Source of the DNA: Bacillus pseudomycoides DSM 12442
GTDB taxonomy: Bacteria; Bacillota; Bacilli; Bacillales; Bacillaceae_G
Direction: 5' to 3'
Assembly (NCBI RefSeq): GCF_000161455.1
Contig: NZ_CM000745.1
Location: forward strand, 3,733,748-3,797,747
DNA: 64,000 nt
Shown here: one piece after another, positions 17,321-26,600 of the stretch
How the letters are laid out: each line of letters opens with the position of its first letter
Numbering within the stretch: the stretch's first letter is position 1
Position numbers and translations under genes: made by a program
Notes under the pieces: model-generated
The model's input: the letters and a program-made list of their open reading frames with translations, nothing else
What the model was told of the DNA's origin: nothing
Databases searched by the model: none

Positions 17321-17611
17321 TTATGCTTCTTGAGCAACAGGATATACGCTCACTTGTTTGCGGTCACGGCCAAGACGCTCGAAGCGTACTACGCCGTCAA
17401 CTTTCGCGTATAAAGTGTCATCGCCACCACGACCAACGTTAACACCTGGATAAATTTTTGTACCGCGTTGACGGTAAAGAATTGAACCACCTGAAACCGT
17501 TTGACCATCTGCGCGTTTAGCACCAAGACGTTTTGACTGAGAGTCACGACCGTTCTTTGTACTACCTACACCTTTCTTAGATGCGAAAAACTGAAGATCT
17601 AATCTTAACAT
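17321..17611 (-). CDS. rpmA: 50S ribosomal protein L27 (with cleaved N-terminal extension)
   Basis: L27 lies near the peptidyl-transferase centre of the large ribosomal subunit. The N-terminus MLRLDLQFFASKKGVGSTKNG carries the Firmicute extension. The Prp protease, encoded immediately upstream, removes the first nine residues (up to LQFF) so that the mature protein starts at ASKKG. It lies 3 bp after prp in rplU-prp-rpmA. Confidence 0.98.
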   Translation of the reverse strand: MLRLDLQFFASKKGVGSTKNGRDSQSKRLGAKRADGQTVSGGSILYRQRGTKIYPGVNVGRGGDDTLYAKVDGVVRFERLGRDRKQVSVYPVAQEA

Positions 17612-17614
17612 ACG

Positions 17615-17959
17615 TTACACCTCCTGCATTTTTTCTATTAAACGGATATACTTTCCGTAATCAAGTTCAATCGTCTTAAGCGAAACAACCAATCCTTCTA
17701 AAAGCGTTTGAGCTTTCTCTGCTGTATGAGCATCTAAATCATTAGGCAACTCATACGTTAAGAATCCACCATCACTTCCGAGCTCAATAGTTGCTTGCAC
17801 ATTACAAAGTACTTCCACTGCATTTATAGATCCAAACACGACCGCAGTTGTTCCAGCACAGACAAGGTCTTGTCCATGTGGTGCATAATCGGCATGCCCA
17901 GTCATTTTAAATGATTGGATACTTCCTAATTTCGTGCGACTTATCGTAATTTTAATCAT
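17615..17959 (-). CDS. prp: Prp, cysteine protease that processes L27
   Basis: A 114-residue cysteine protease (YsxB family) that trims the N-terminus of ribosomal protein L27. The catalytic pair is at the positions known from Staphylococcus: His22 (TGHADYAPHG) and Cys34 (DLVCAGTTAV). Its location between rplU and rpmA is conserved wherever L27 has the extension. Confidence 0.95.
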   Translation of the reverse strand: MIKITISRTKLGSIQSFKMTGHADYAPHGQDLVCAGTTAVVFGSINAVEVLCNVQATIELGSDGGFLTYELPNDLDAHTAEKAQTLLEGLVVSLKTIELDYGKYIRLIEKMQEV

Positions 17960-17970
17960 CTTAACCAGAA

Positions 17971-18279
17971 TTAAGCGTTGATTGCTTCAATCACTAGCTT
18001 AGTGTAAGGTTGACGATGACCTTGTTTCTTACGATTGTTCTTTTTCGCTTTGTATTTGAAAACGATGATTTTCTTAGCGCGACCTTGTTTTTCAACTTTC
18101 GCAGTAACTGTTGCACCTTCTACAACTGGGCTACCAACTTTCACGTTTTCGCCACCAACGAAAAGAACTTTGTCAAAAGTAACAGTTTCACCAGCTTCAG
18201 CATCTAATTTTTCAATGTAGATTTCTTGACCAGCTTCAACTTTAATTTGTTTTCCACCTGTTTCGATAATTGCGTACAT
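17971..18279 (-). CDS. rplU: 50S ribosomal protein L21
   Basis: Large-subunit protein that binds 23S rRNA. MYAIIETGGKQIKVEAGQ at the N-terminus and the basic KKNNRKKQGHRQPYTKL tail are diagnostic. 102 residues, first gene of rplU-prp-rpmA, behind a GAGGAGGTG site and the structured leader at 18285-18400. Confidence 0.98.
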   Translation of the reverse strand: MYAIIETGGKQIKVEAGQEIYIEKLDAEAGETVTFDKVLFVGGENVKVGSPVVEGATVTAKVEKQGRAKKIIVFKYKAKKNNRKKQGHRQPYTKLVIEAINA

Positions 18280-18284
18280 ACTTG

Positions 18285-18400
18285 CACCTCCTCATAATTA
18301 CTAAGACTCGCCAAAACGAGGTAGACATAAAATGCCTTTTTGGAACCTGTCTTGTGCGGTTGTAGCATATAGCAGTTTAGGTGCTATAAACTATAACATA
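18285..18400 (-). ncRNA. L21 leader (autoregulatory 5' UTR of rplU)
   Basis: The minus strand carries a small CTCG-TTTTGG-CGAG hairpin just before the ribosome-binding site and the block GACAGGTTCCAAAAAGGC that is typical of the Bacillus L21 leader RNA. It lies directly between the promoter and rplU. By analogy it lets L21 control its own operon. Confidence 0.75.
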
Positions 18401-18404
18401 AAGA

Positions 18405-18433
18405 TGTTATCACGAAACGTTGACTATTGTCAA
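18405..18433 (-). promoter_or_regulatory. candidate rplU promoter
   Basis: Minus-strand TTGACA (18433-18428), a 17-bp spacer, then ATAACA (18410-18405). The -35 is perfect and the -10 is weak. Confidence 0.5.
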
Positions 18434-18444
18434 TAAATGTTCTG

Positions 18445-19836
18445 CTAACTATTTTTACGCAGCATCATTTCTTGCCTCGTTCCAAATCGAATAATTGCAT
18501 ATTTCTCAGCTTCTTCATCTGTGAAATAAACTTGGAACGGTATATTTTTTTGCAATTCTTTTTGTAAAAATATTTTTTGTACTTCTTTTGAAGCTGCAAT
18601 TAATACCGCCTCGTCCTCCGAACTACTATATGTAACAAGTTCTCTTTCTAGCTCGTATGCAATTGATTCATGAGACATTACATATCCTGTCGCCTGGCAC
18701 GCTGAGCAATCGTCTAATAATACATCACGGAGCGAGTGTTTTTTTCGCTTACGTGTCATTTCTAAAATACCGAGCTCTGTAAATCTAAGAACACGTGTAT
18801 ATGTACGATCCCTTTGTAATGAGGAAATGAGCCTCTCTCTTACTTTTTCTTTATTTTCTTCTTTTTTCATATTAATGAAGTCAATTAAAATCATACCACC
18901 AATATCACGCAGTCTTAATTGACGAGCAATTTCTTCCGCAGCTATTTCATTCGTCCGTAATACCGTATCTTGCAAGTTCTGCTTTCCAGTAAATTTACCG
19001 GTGTTCACATCAATTACCGTCATTGTCTCCATTTGCTCAATAATTAAATAAGAACCGTTTGATAACCACACTATTTTTTGCAGTGCTTTTTCAATCTCAC
19101 GCTCCACACCATAGTGAATGAACATAGAAGTTGTTTCATTGTAAAACGAAACCTTTTCTTTTCCTACTTTATCTTGCAATTCCGGTACTATACTGCGTGT
19201 ATCTACAATTACTTTTTCAATTGTTTCAATCGGATTTTCTTTAAATACACGATCTAAAAAGGTTGCTGGACGATGGAGTAATAACGGTGCCTTTCCATGC
19301 TCTTCTTTTCTTTTTAATTCTTTATACAGATCTTGAAAATGTTGCATTTCAATCTGCACTTCATCAATTGCACCTTTGTCACAAGCTGAACGGAAAATAT
19401 AGCCTCCGGTTCCCTCTACTTGAATTTCAAGCAATTGTTGCCGTTTTTTATTATTTTTTATTTTCCGGGAAACAGCGCGCATTTCATCATAAGGCATATA
19501 AACGACATATTTCCCGGTAAATTCTACATTCGCTGTTAATTTTGGCCCTTTTGTATCAATCGCTTCTTTTACCACTTGCACGAGCAATGCTTGTCCTTCG
19601 TGCACTCGATATGATGATGGAACATCGTCATATGAAAGATAGGCATGTTTTTCTAAACCGATATTTACAAACGCTGCATTCATCCCAGCAATCGTTCGTA
19701 CGACACGTCCCACATAAATATGCCCAACAATCTCTTGCTCTTGATTTCGTTGCCATAAAAGCTCAACAATCTTTTGTTTTTCTTCTACAGCAACCCGTTT
19801 TTCCGAACCAGTATAGTTGATGTATAACGTCTTCAA
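18445..19836 (-). CDS. rng: ribonuclease G/E family endoribonuclease
   Basis: A 463-residue RNase G-like enzyme that cuts single-stranded RNA in rRNA maturation and mRNA decay. An S1 RNA-binding domain covers about residues 37-115 (IVGHIYVGRVVRTIAGMNAAFVNIG). The metal-binding aspartates are in MTVIDVNTGKFTG and GGMILIDFINM, and the zinc-link cysteines are in DDCSACQATGY. B. subtilis lacks this family, so its presence between rplU and spoIVFB differs from the model organism. Confidence 0.93.
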   Translation of the reverse strand: MKTLYINYTGSEKRVAVEEKQKIVELLWQRNQEQEIVGHIYVGRVVRTIAGMNAAFVNIGLEKHAYLSYDDVPSSYRVHEGQALLVQVVKEAIDTKGPKLTANVEFTGKYVVYMPYDEMRAVSRKIKNNKKRQQLLEIQVEGTGGYIFRSACDKGAIDEVQIEMQHFQDLYKELKRKEEHGKAPLLLHRPATFLDRVFKENPIETIEKVIVDTRSIVPELQDKVGKEKVSFYNETTSMFIHYGVEREIEKALQKIVWLSNGSYLIIEQMETMTVIDVNTGKFTGKQNLQDTVLRTNEIAAEEIARQLRLRDIGGMILIDFINMKKEENKEKVRERLISSLQRDRTYTRVLRFTELGILEMTRKRKKHSLRDVLLDDCSACQATGYVMSHESIAYELERELVTYSSSEDEAVLIAASKEVQKIFLQKELQKNIPFQVYFTDEEAEKYAIIRFGTRQEMMLRKNS

Positions 19837-19903
19837 AATACTTTCCTCACTTTTTCATTTTCTTTTCCTCTTACAATATAAAAGGTTAGTGTCCTCGTCA
19901 ACA

Positions 19904-20764
19904 CTAACCGATTAACTCTTCCACAGATGAAGTAGTTCGTTTTTCGGTAAAATAAGCATAAAGCAATTCGTTTTCGTCTAATGTATAATGCTCTTTATAT
20001 TTACCATGAACGATAATCGAGTGCTTATACCCTCTCCGAAACTTTGTGAAAATCGTGTATAATCGATCCTCAGTTCGCACTTCAATTGGAGCAATCTTTT
20101 CAATATCTCGCTTGTTTCCATAATAACGTTCTAGTAAAAAACGCATAAACGCATAGCGCCGTTGCTTCCATTCTTGATATAAAGAAATAGCTAAAAACAG
20201 AAGCAGCACCCACATCATAATACTATTACTATTCCAAAACAGTTGCCAACCTAATATTACACTAAAAAAAACACATGATATTTTCATCATTTTCTCATGC
20301 GCTTGTAAATAAGGAAATTGATGTGATAAAACATTAAACAATACTTTTCCACCATCTAGTGGCCAAATTGGTAGTAAATTAAACCCTAGAATCATTAAAT
20401 TGTTCCATACAAAGAAATGATAAAGTTCCTCACTAAACCATCCTGCCCTAGCCAAAGCATAAGCTAGCCCAATCATCCATACATGTTGAATAGGTCCTGC
20501 TATTACAACGATTAATTCTTCCTTTAACGGCTTATTCCCATGTTCCTCAAGCTCTGCCACCCCGCCAAACGGCAAAAGTTGTATTTGCTTGATTCTCCAT
20601 TTATAATGAGCAGCTGCGAAGGCGTGCCCAAGCTCATGAATCAAAACGATACAAAATAAAAGTAGTAATTCTTTAAAACGCGCCGTAAAAATCCCAATAG
20701 CTATAATTCCCCAAAACAGTGGATGCACTGTAATTTTTGACAATACTTCACTATATTTATTCAA
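19904..20764 (-). CDS. spoIVFB: SpoIVFB, intramembrane metalloprotease that processes pro-sigma-K
   Basis: A site-2-type protease in the outer forespore membrane that cleaves pro-sigma-K in the mother cell. The zinc motif HELGHAFAA has His43, Glu44 and His47 at the same positions as in B. subtilis, and the third ligand lies in FNLLPIWPLDGGK. There are six or so membrane segments, then a cytoplasmic CBS-like tail. It overlaps spoIVFA by 8 bp. Confidence 0.96.
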   Translation of the reverse strand: MNKYSEVLSKITVHPLFWGIIAIGIFTARFKELLLLFCIVLIHELGHAFAAAHYKWRIKQIQLLPFGGVAELEEHGNKPLKEELIVVIAGPIQHVWMIGLAYALARAGWFSEELYHFFVWNNLMILGFNLLPIWPLDGGKVLFNVLSHQFPYLQAHEKMMKISCVFFSVILGWQLFWNSNSIMMWVLLLFLAISLYQEWKQRRYAFMRFLLERYYGNKRDIEKIAPIEVRTEDRLYTIFTKFRRGYKHSIIVHGKYKEHYTLDENELLYAYFTEKRTTSSVEELIG

Positions 20765-21500
20765 ATGAAATCACCTGAATCGGATCGATAAATTTTTCAT
20801 TCTTTTTAATTGCAAAATAGAACTTGCCATTCTTGTTATCCGCATTGGTCCCAACTGTTCCAACCTTTTGTTTCTTTTCAACATAATCATATAATTTTAC
20901 AGATGCCTCACCTAAATTTCCATACCATGATTCCGTACCATCTGCATGCTGGATCTCAACTATATTCCCAAACCCCTCTTTCTTACCAGCGAAAATAACA
21001 ACCCCTTCATTTACCGATTCAACAGTTGTATTCGCGGCTGTTTGTACAAATACACCTTGGCCATCTTTTTGAAAACTTTGCATAACTTTCCCTGAAGCCG
21101 GAACTGCATAATCTTTTTGCTGTATGCCTTGTTTCTTTTCATTTGCAGGTAGAAAAGCGAGCGGTTTTCCAAATTGATTTTCGTACCACTTGGATACAGT
21201 AGCAAACTGAAATTCCTCTTGCATAACTTGTTTTACAACCGTTCTTGCTCCATCAAAAGAAGCTGGTGCATTTTTAAATAAAATGGCTACCGAGAGAACG
21301 AGAATCGCCGCTAATAAAAATTTAAATAAAAATACTTCCTTTCGAAAAAGAGGATGCACCTCTTTTTCACCTTCTTCAATGAACATCGTTTCTCCATCAA
21401 AGTTTCCTTCAGAAAAATACTGTTCTTCCTCGAGTCTCTCTTGTTCTTCTTTTCTCTTTGCAATCCGTTTTTTAATCTCTTCTACACGTCTATTCTTCAT
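20757..21500 (-). CDS. spoIVFA: SpoIVFA, inhibitor/anchor of SpoIVFB with M23-like domain
   Basis: Holds SpoIVFB inactive with BofA until the forespore signal arrives. The N-terminus is charged (MKNRRVEEIKKRIAKRKEEQERLEE), one membrane segment follows (FKFLLAAILVLSVAILF), and the C-terminal half is a LytM/M23-like fold (ASGKVMQSFQKDGQGVFVQT ... GNIVEIQHADGTESWYGNL). The ATG at 21500 was chosen by AAGGGG and by match to the family N-terminus; a 39-residue upstream extension in the same frame is unlikely. Confidence 0.93.
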   Translation of the reverse strand: MKNRRVEEIKKRIAKRKEEQERLEEEQYFSEGNFDGETMFIEEGEKEVHPLFRKEVFLFKFLLAAILVLSVAILFKNAPASFDGARTVVKQVMQEEFQFATVSKWYENQFGKPLAFLPANEKKQGIQQKDYAVPASGKVMQSFQKDGQGVFVQTAANTTVESVNEGVVIFAGKKEGFGNIVEIQHADGTESWYGNLGEASVKLYDYVEKKQKVGTVGTNADNKNGKFYFAIKKNEKFIDPIQVISFE

Positions 21501-21675
21501 CCTGTCCCCTTCCTTTTGCCACCTCTTCTTGCAAGAGGCAAGTAAAGTGAAACTATCTTCCCTACTGATTATTTCCCCCGCAAATAGCAGGGAAAATAAA
21601 AGTTCTCTATTTTCCAAACTTTATACAGTTTGTACATATGTATGAACCCTAAGAGGAAGATATTCATGAGAATAA

Positions 21676-21712
21676 AAAAGAAAGCACCTCGCATACATGC
21701 GAAGTGCTTTTA
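21676..21712 (-). terminator. minD terminator
   Basis: Arms AAAGCACCTCGCAT and ATGCGAAGTGCTTT with a two-base gap and one mismatch, then CTTTTTTATT on the minus strand. Ends the mreBCD-minCD transcript. Confidence 0.87.
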
Positions 21713-22513
21713 ACGAATTCCAAAGAAATTTTTCATCTTTGTAAAAACAGATACTTTTTCTTGCCCAAACGCTTGTAAAGGGACAGATTCACCTAGCAAA
21801 CGTCTTGCAATATTCCGATAAGCTAATGATGCTTTTCCATTCGGCTGCAATGCTACAGGTTCACCTGTATTTGTAGCACGAATAACTTCATCATCATCCT
21901 CGACAACTCCGAGCAACTCAATCGAAAGTGTACGTACAATTTCATCTACATCTAGCATATCTTGCTCATGTAGCATATGGCTACGCACACGGTTAATAAC
22001 AAGTTTTGGTGGTTCGATATCTTCTTTTTCTAAAAGCCCAATAATACGGTCTGCATCACGCATAGAAGATACTTCAGGCGTCGTTACAACAATCGCTTTG
22101 TCCGCACCTGCCACCGCGTTTTTGAATCCCTGCTCAATACCAGCAGGACAATCAATTAATATGTAATCATAATCATAATCTTGACGTAATAGTTGTATTA
22201 ACTCATCCATTTGTTCAGGTGTTACCGCTGACTTATCGCTCGTTTGTGCTGCAGGTAATAAATAAAGTTCATCAAAGCGCTTATCTTTTATAAGAGCCTG
22301 AGGTAAACGACAACGACCTTCGACGACATCAACAAGATCAAATACAATACGATTTTCTAGCCCCATTACTACGTCTAAGTTTCTTAGACCAATATCCGTA
22401 TCAATTAAACATACTTTTTTCCCGGATAATGCTAAGGCTGTACCAATGTTTGCAGACGTTGTAGTCTTTCCTACCCCGCCTTTTCCAGATGTAATTACTA
22501 TTGCCTCTCCCAC
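21710..22513 (-). CDS. minD: septum site-determining ATPase MinD
   Basis: A membrane-bound ParA-type ATPase that recruits MinC to the poles to block division there. It has the deviant Walker A GKGGVGKTTTSANIG, switch I/II motifs (DIGLRNLDVVMG, DYILIDCPAG) and a C-terminal amphipathic membrane-targeting helix (VFTKMKNFFGIR). 267 residues, 2 bp after minC. Confidence 0.97.
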   Translation of the reverse strand: MGEAIVITSGKGGVGKTTTSANIGTALALSGKKVCLIDTDIGLRNLDVVMGLENRIVFDLVDVVEGRCRLPQALIKDKRFDELYLLPAAQTSDKSAVTPEQMDELIQLLRQDYDYDYILIDCPAGIEQGFKNAVAGADKAIVVTTPEVSSMRDADRIIGLLEKEDIEPPKLVINRVRSHMLHEQDMLDVDEIVRTLSIELLGVVEDDDEVIRATNTGEPVALQPNGKASLAYRNIARRLLGESVPLQAFGQEKVSVFTKMKNFFGIR

Positions 22514-22515
22514 AG

Positions 22516-23202
22516 CTATACAATTCCCCTTTCTAACTTTGTTAAATTAGGTCTAAGATGAGTGAGAAGTTGCAGGCGATCGACAACAATGTGATTGTTC
22601 TCATCAATATACGCACATTCCGCCGCCTCTGCTCCGTCTTCTTTCTCTTCCGGAGCCCGCATTGTCACATCACTAATTCGAAGTTGCATTGGATTCATAA
22701 CAGATGCTGCAATGACAGCATCTGTATCCCCATAATATCCAGCATGCGCAATTCCTCGTAATGATCCAACGACAAAAATATTTCCCCCAGCGATAACCGT
22801 TCCGCCTGGATTGACATCTCCAATTAACAATAGATTTCCTTTTACATGCAATACTTGACCTGAGCGAACAATTTTGGAAACAGGGACAATTTCTGTTTCT
22901 TCTTTCCACGCTATTGCTTCAGCTTTTGTTATGACATCACTCTCAATGGAATCCACAACAAGATTTTTTTTATTACGAATCAAAGTGCGAATTTCTTCTT
23001 GCTGTACATCTGTCAAATAGCGATTACCAACTTTAACATGTACTTCGATTAATGAACGTCCATCACCATCGTAATAGTGAGTGGAAAGCTTTTCGTCCAG
23101 TTCTTGCAGTAATTCAGAGAATGAACAGCAATCATCTAAATGTAATGTCAGTCCATCTTTTGTCCCTTTTATCGTTATATTTTGTTGCTTTTTTTCTTCC
23201 AC
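22516..23202 (-). CDS. minC: septum site-determining protein MinC
   Basis: FtsZ inhibitor. The N-terminal domain (about 1-100) acts on FtsZ. The C-terminal beta-helix (VLHVKGNLLLIGDVNPGGTVIAGGNIFVVGSLRGIAHAG) binds MinD. 228 residues, normal for Bacillus, coupled to minD. Confidence 0.96.
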   Translation of the reverse strand: MEEKKQQNITIKGTKDGLTLHLDDCCSFSELLQELDEKLSTHYYDGDGRSLIEVHVKVGNRYLTDVQQEEIRTLIRNKKNLVVDSIESDVITKAEAIAWKEETEIVPVSKIVRSGQVLHVKGNLLLIGDVNPGGTVIAGGNIFVVGSLRGIAHAGYYGDTDAVIAASVMNPMQLRISDVTMRAPEEKEDGAEAAECAYIDENNHIVVDRLQLLTHLRPNLTKLERGIV

Positions 23203-23237
23203 TAAAGTTCACCCCAACGATTCAATTCGACATAAAA

Positions 23238-23780
23238 TTAGAAAATCCTTTTTTCTTTTTCTTCCATCGCTTTTGAAAGACGCACAAGATATCGTCTCAG
23301 TGGGAAACAAACTAGTAATAAGAAAATTCCATTTAACAATAAAGTAGCAAGGAGACGATCTGAGAAAAAGATATGCGCCGGTACATGAATACGTCCTAGT
23401 AGCGTTAAAAATCCATATACATAATACTCTAATGCTGCAATTCCCGTTAATACGATAAAAGAAACAATAAATAAATTCAATTGCAATACTCTCATCGTAC
23501 TATACACAAGATACGCCAAAATTGGATAAGCAAATATATATACACCAACAAGTTCTGTATATACAGTATCAAATAAAAAACCAAATAATAGCCCATAGTA
23601 AATACCTTGTAAAGGACTAAAATAAACGGTAATAAAACATAGCACAATCATAAAGAAATGCGGAGCTGCAATACTGTCTTTCCAAAACAATGCTGTTGGA
23701 ACTACAGTAGAAAACATATTTTCGAATAAAAACACAAAAAGAAGCAGCAGAGGAAGAATTGCTCTTTTCAAAATAGCCAT
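23238..23780 (-). CDS. mreD: rod shape-determining protein MreD
   Basis: A 180-residue membrane protein of the elongasome with five to six hydrophobic segments (for example ILPLLLLFVFLFENMF and FFMIVLCFITVYFSPLQGIYYGLLFG). Sequence identity in this family is low; the call rests on topology and on its place between mreC and minC. Confidence 0.93.
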   Translation of the reverse strand: MAILKRAILPLLLLFVFLFENMFSTVVPTALFWKDSIAAPHFFMIVLCFITVYFSPLQGIYYGLLFGFLFDTVYTELVGVYIFAYPILAYLVYSTMRVLQLNLFIVSFIVLTGIAALEYYVYGFLTLLGRIHVPAHIFFSDRLLATLLLNGIFLLLVCFPLRRYLVRLSKAMEEKEKRIF

Positions 23781-23792
23781 ATCTTCTCCCCC

Positions 23793-24653
23793 TTACTGTT
23801 CTAACGCTGCTGAGGGCATAACTCTTTTTGTAACCATAATATGGTCTACATCATTTAAATCCGCAGCAGGTTTTACGTAAGCTGTTTGTGTTAATCCATA
23901 TTCATCTGGTGCAACATCTACAATTTTCCCAATTACTAACCCTTTCGGGAAAATATCACTTAATCCTGATGTTACAACCGTTTGATCTTTTTCTACTTTT
24001 ACATCAGATGGAATCTTTGTGAAAACAAGAGATTGTTTTTCCTTGTCGTATCCTTCAATCAATCCAAAAATACGCTCTTGCCCTTCTACTACAGCAGAAA
24101 TACGATTTGTTCGATTCAGTGAACTCAATAATTCTACAGTTGATGTAAATTGAGACACACTTTTCACTCGTCCGACTAACCCTTTTGAAGTCATAACAGC
24201 CATATCCTTCTGGATTCCTTGCTGTGCACCTCTATCAATTCCGATTAAGTCATACCACTTGTCCGGATTGCGTGCAATCACTGTAGCTTGGATTGGCTTA
24301 TAGTCACGAAGAGAATCTTTTTTATCAATCGTTTCACGAAGCTTCGCATTATCTTTTTCCAAATCTTTTACTTTCACGGATAATTCCGCATACTTATCTA
24401 ATTTTTCTTTTAATGTTTTATTTTCTTCATACGTGCGCTTTACATCTTCTACGTTCTCAAAGAACCCGGCAACATAATTCGCTGGCTTTTGGAATACACG
24501 TTCTACAACACCGACAGTATCTTTTACAAACTGCTCTGGCCATGTTAGATTTTTCCGTTCTTTCAGTGAGATTCCAATCAATGCCACGAGAAGAATAATA
24601 CTAACTAGCAAAACAATTAATCTTTTGTTTAAGAAAAACTGTGGCACGTTCAC
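23793..24653 (-). CDS. mreC: rod shape-determining protein MreC
   Basis: Links the MreB filaments to cell-wall synthases. A single N-terminal membrane anchor (LIVLLVSIILLVALIGISL), a coiled coil (about residues 70-115) and a beta-rich periplasmic-side domain (VIARNPDKWYDLIGIDRGAQQGIQKDMAVMTSKGLVG). 286 residues, between mreB and mreD. Confidence 0.96.
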   Translation of the reverse strand: MNVPQFFLNKRLIVLLVSIILLVALIGISLKERKNLTWPEQFVKDTVGVVERVFQKPANYVAGFFENVEDVKRTYEENKTLKEKLDKYAELSVKVKDLEKDNAKLRETIDKKDSLRDYKPIQATVIARNPDKWYDLIGIDRGAQQGIQKDMAVMTSKGLVGRVKSVSQFTSTVELLSSLNRTNRISAVVEGQERIFGLIEGYDKEKQSLVFTKIPSDVKVEKDQTVVTSGLSDIFPKGLVIGKIVDVAPDEYGLTQTAYVKPAADLNDVDHIMVTKRVMPSAALEQ

Positions 24654-24688
24654 ACCCTCTTAATTTCATTGATTTTTATTTTGGAATA

Positions 24689-25705
24689 TTATCGAGCAGT
24701 TTTGAAAAGGTCGATATTATCTAAAGCTTTACCTGTTCCAATTGCTACACAGTCAAGTGGATTTTCTGCAACAAGAACTGGCATTTTCGTTTCTTCACTA
24801 ATTACTTTGTCCAAGTTGCGAAGTAATGCACCGCCTCCTGTTAATACAATTCCACGGTCCATAATATCCGCTGCTAATTCAGGTGGCGTTTTTTCTAATG
24901 TGTTTTTCACTGATTCTACAATTGCATCTACTGTATCTTTTAACGCATCTGCAATCTCTTCTGGCTTGATTAATACTGTTTTTGGTAAACCACTTACTAA
25001 ATCACGGCCACGAATTTCCATTGGCTCAATACCTTCTGGCTCGCCTGCAGAACCGATTTCTAATTTTAATGCTTCTGCTGTTCTTTCACCGATCATTAAG
25101 TTGTAGCTTTTCTTAATGTATTGAATGATTGAATCGTCCATATCATCACCAGCAACACGAACAGATTGACTTGTTACAATCCCGCCTAAAGAAATGATCG
25201 CAACTTCTGTTGTTCCGCCGCCAATATCAACAACCATACTACCAGTTGGTTCCCAAACAGGTAAGTTTGCACCGATTGCTGCTGCAAACGGTTCTTCAAT
25301 TGGATATGCATCACGCGCACCTGCTTGACGAGTTGCATCGATTACTGCACGTCTTTCTACAGCAGTAATACCAGATGGCACACATACCATTACATATGGC
25401 TTACGAGAGAAAAATCCATTTGATTTTTGCGCTTGTTGAATATAGTATTTCATCATTGTCGCTGTTGTTTCATAATCAGCGATTACACCATCTTTCATAG
25501 GGCGAAGAGCCACTACGTTTCCTGGTGTACGACCAATCATTTGTTTTGCATCGCTACCAACTGCAACGATTTGTTTCGAATCAGTTTGCAATGCTACAAC
25601 TGAAGGTTCACGTAAAACTACACCTTTTCCTTTCACGTATACAAGCGTGTTTGCTGTTCCTAAATCAATTCCAAGATCACGAGTAAAACCACCAAATCCA
25701 AACAT
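24689..25705 (-). CDS. mreB: rod shape-determining actin homologue MreB
   Basis: Bacterial actin that guides cell-wall elongation. Actin-family motifs are DLGTANTLVYVKGKGVV (phosphate 1), VVDIGGGTTEVAIISLGG (phosphate 2) and GIVLTGGGALLRNLD (adenosine). 338 residues. First gene of mreBCD-minCD, 159 bp downstream of radC. Confidence 0.97.
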   Translation of the reverse strand: MFGFGGFTRDLGIDLGTANTLVYVKGKGVVLREPSVVALQTDSKQIVAVGSDAKQMIGRTPGNVVALRPMKDGVIADYETTATMMKYYIQQAQKSNGFFSRKPYVMVCVPSGITAVERRAVIDATRQAGARDAYPIEEPFAAAIGANLPVWEPTGSMVVDIGGGTTEVAIISLGGIVTSQSVRVAGDDMDDSIIQYIKKSYNLMIGERTAEALKLEIGSAGEPEGIEPMEIRGRDLVSGLPKTVLIKPEEIADALKDTVDAIVESVKNTLEKTPPELAADIMDRGIVLTGGGALLRNLDKVISEETKMPVLVAENPLDCVAIGTGKALDNIDLFKTAR

Positions 25706-25864
25706 ATCATCTATCTTCCTTTCTCATTTTCACGGACTCATTTTCTTACTTTATATTTATAATAAAACAGTACGTTTTTATATTTTCTATCCTTTATTGT
25801 AAGCGAATGCCTACAAAAAACTCATAAATCACATTATAAAACAAAATAGGTAAAAAGAATAGTC

Positions 25865-26542
25865 TTAAATATGACCTTTTTCTTTTAAACTCACGAATTT
25901 ATGGTCGCCTATAATAATGTGATCAAGGACTTCAATTCCAATGATCCTTCCACATTCTACCAATCGTTTTGTCACTTCAATATCTTCCCGACTCGGCGTA
26001 GGATCTCCTGAAGGGTGGTTATGCAGACATATAATAGAGGCTGCTGCGCGACGAAAAGCTTCTTTGAAAACCTCGCGAGGATGCACAATTGAGGCATTTA
26101 AACTCCCAATAAACACAGTCTGCCGATGCATAACTTGATTTTTCGTATTCAAGTATAAACAGACAAAGTGCTCTTGTTGTAAAAAACGCATCTCTTCCAT
26201 CATATAACTAGCACAATCTTCTGGACTCCGAATACTATATCGATTTTGGTACTCTAAACGCACCATCCTTCTCCCTAGTTCAAAAGCAGCGATTAACTGA
26301 GAGGCCTTTGCTATTCCTACACCATGAATACTCGTCATCTCTTCTATTGTAGCATCTTTTAACATTCGTAATCCGTCAAAATGATATAAAATTTGATCCG
26401 CTAATGTTAGAACTGATTCTTCTTTAGAACCAGTTCTAAGTAGCACTGCGAGAAGTTCCCGATTCGATAAACTGCTTGCTCCTTCTACTAATAAACGCTC
26501 CCGTGGTTGTTCTTCTTTCAAAACATCACGAATACCGTTCAT
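25865..26542 (-). CDS. radC: RadC-family JAB/MPN domain protein
   Basis: A 225-residue homologue of B. subtilis YsxA. The N-terminal helix-hairpin-helix region covers about 30-95 (SIHGVGIAKASQLIAAFELGRR). The MPN+ metal site is HNHPSGDPTPSREDIEVTKR, with the upstream glutamate in PREVFKEAFR. The old DNA-repair name is not well supported, and the biochemical role of the family is unclear. Between maf and mreB, as in B. subtilis. Confidence 0.92.
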   Translation of the reverse strand: MNGIRDVLKEEQPRERLLVEGASSLSNRELLAVLLRTGSKEESVLTLADQILYHFDGLRMLKDATIEEMTSIHGVGIAKASQLIAAFELGRRMVRLEYQNRYSIRSPEDCASYMMEEMRFLQQEHFVCLYLNTKNQVMHRQTVFIGSLNASIVHPREVFKEAFRRAAASIICLHNHPSGDPTPSREDIEVTKRLVECGRIIGIEVLDHIIIGDHKFVSLKEKGHI

Positions 26543-26576
26543 ATTTTCACTCCTTTTTCAATTTTTCGCAAAGAAA

Positions 26577-26600
26577 ACCCCATGCAATTTTACGCATGGG
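26577..26600 (-). terminator. maf terminator
   Basis: Minus-strand CCCATGC and GCATGGG arms around GTAAAATT, followed by GTTTTCTTTG. The stem overlaps the last codons of maf. Confidence 0.75.
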
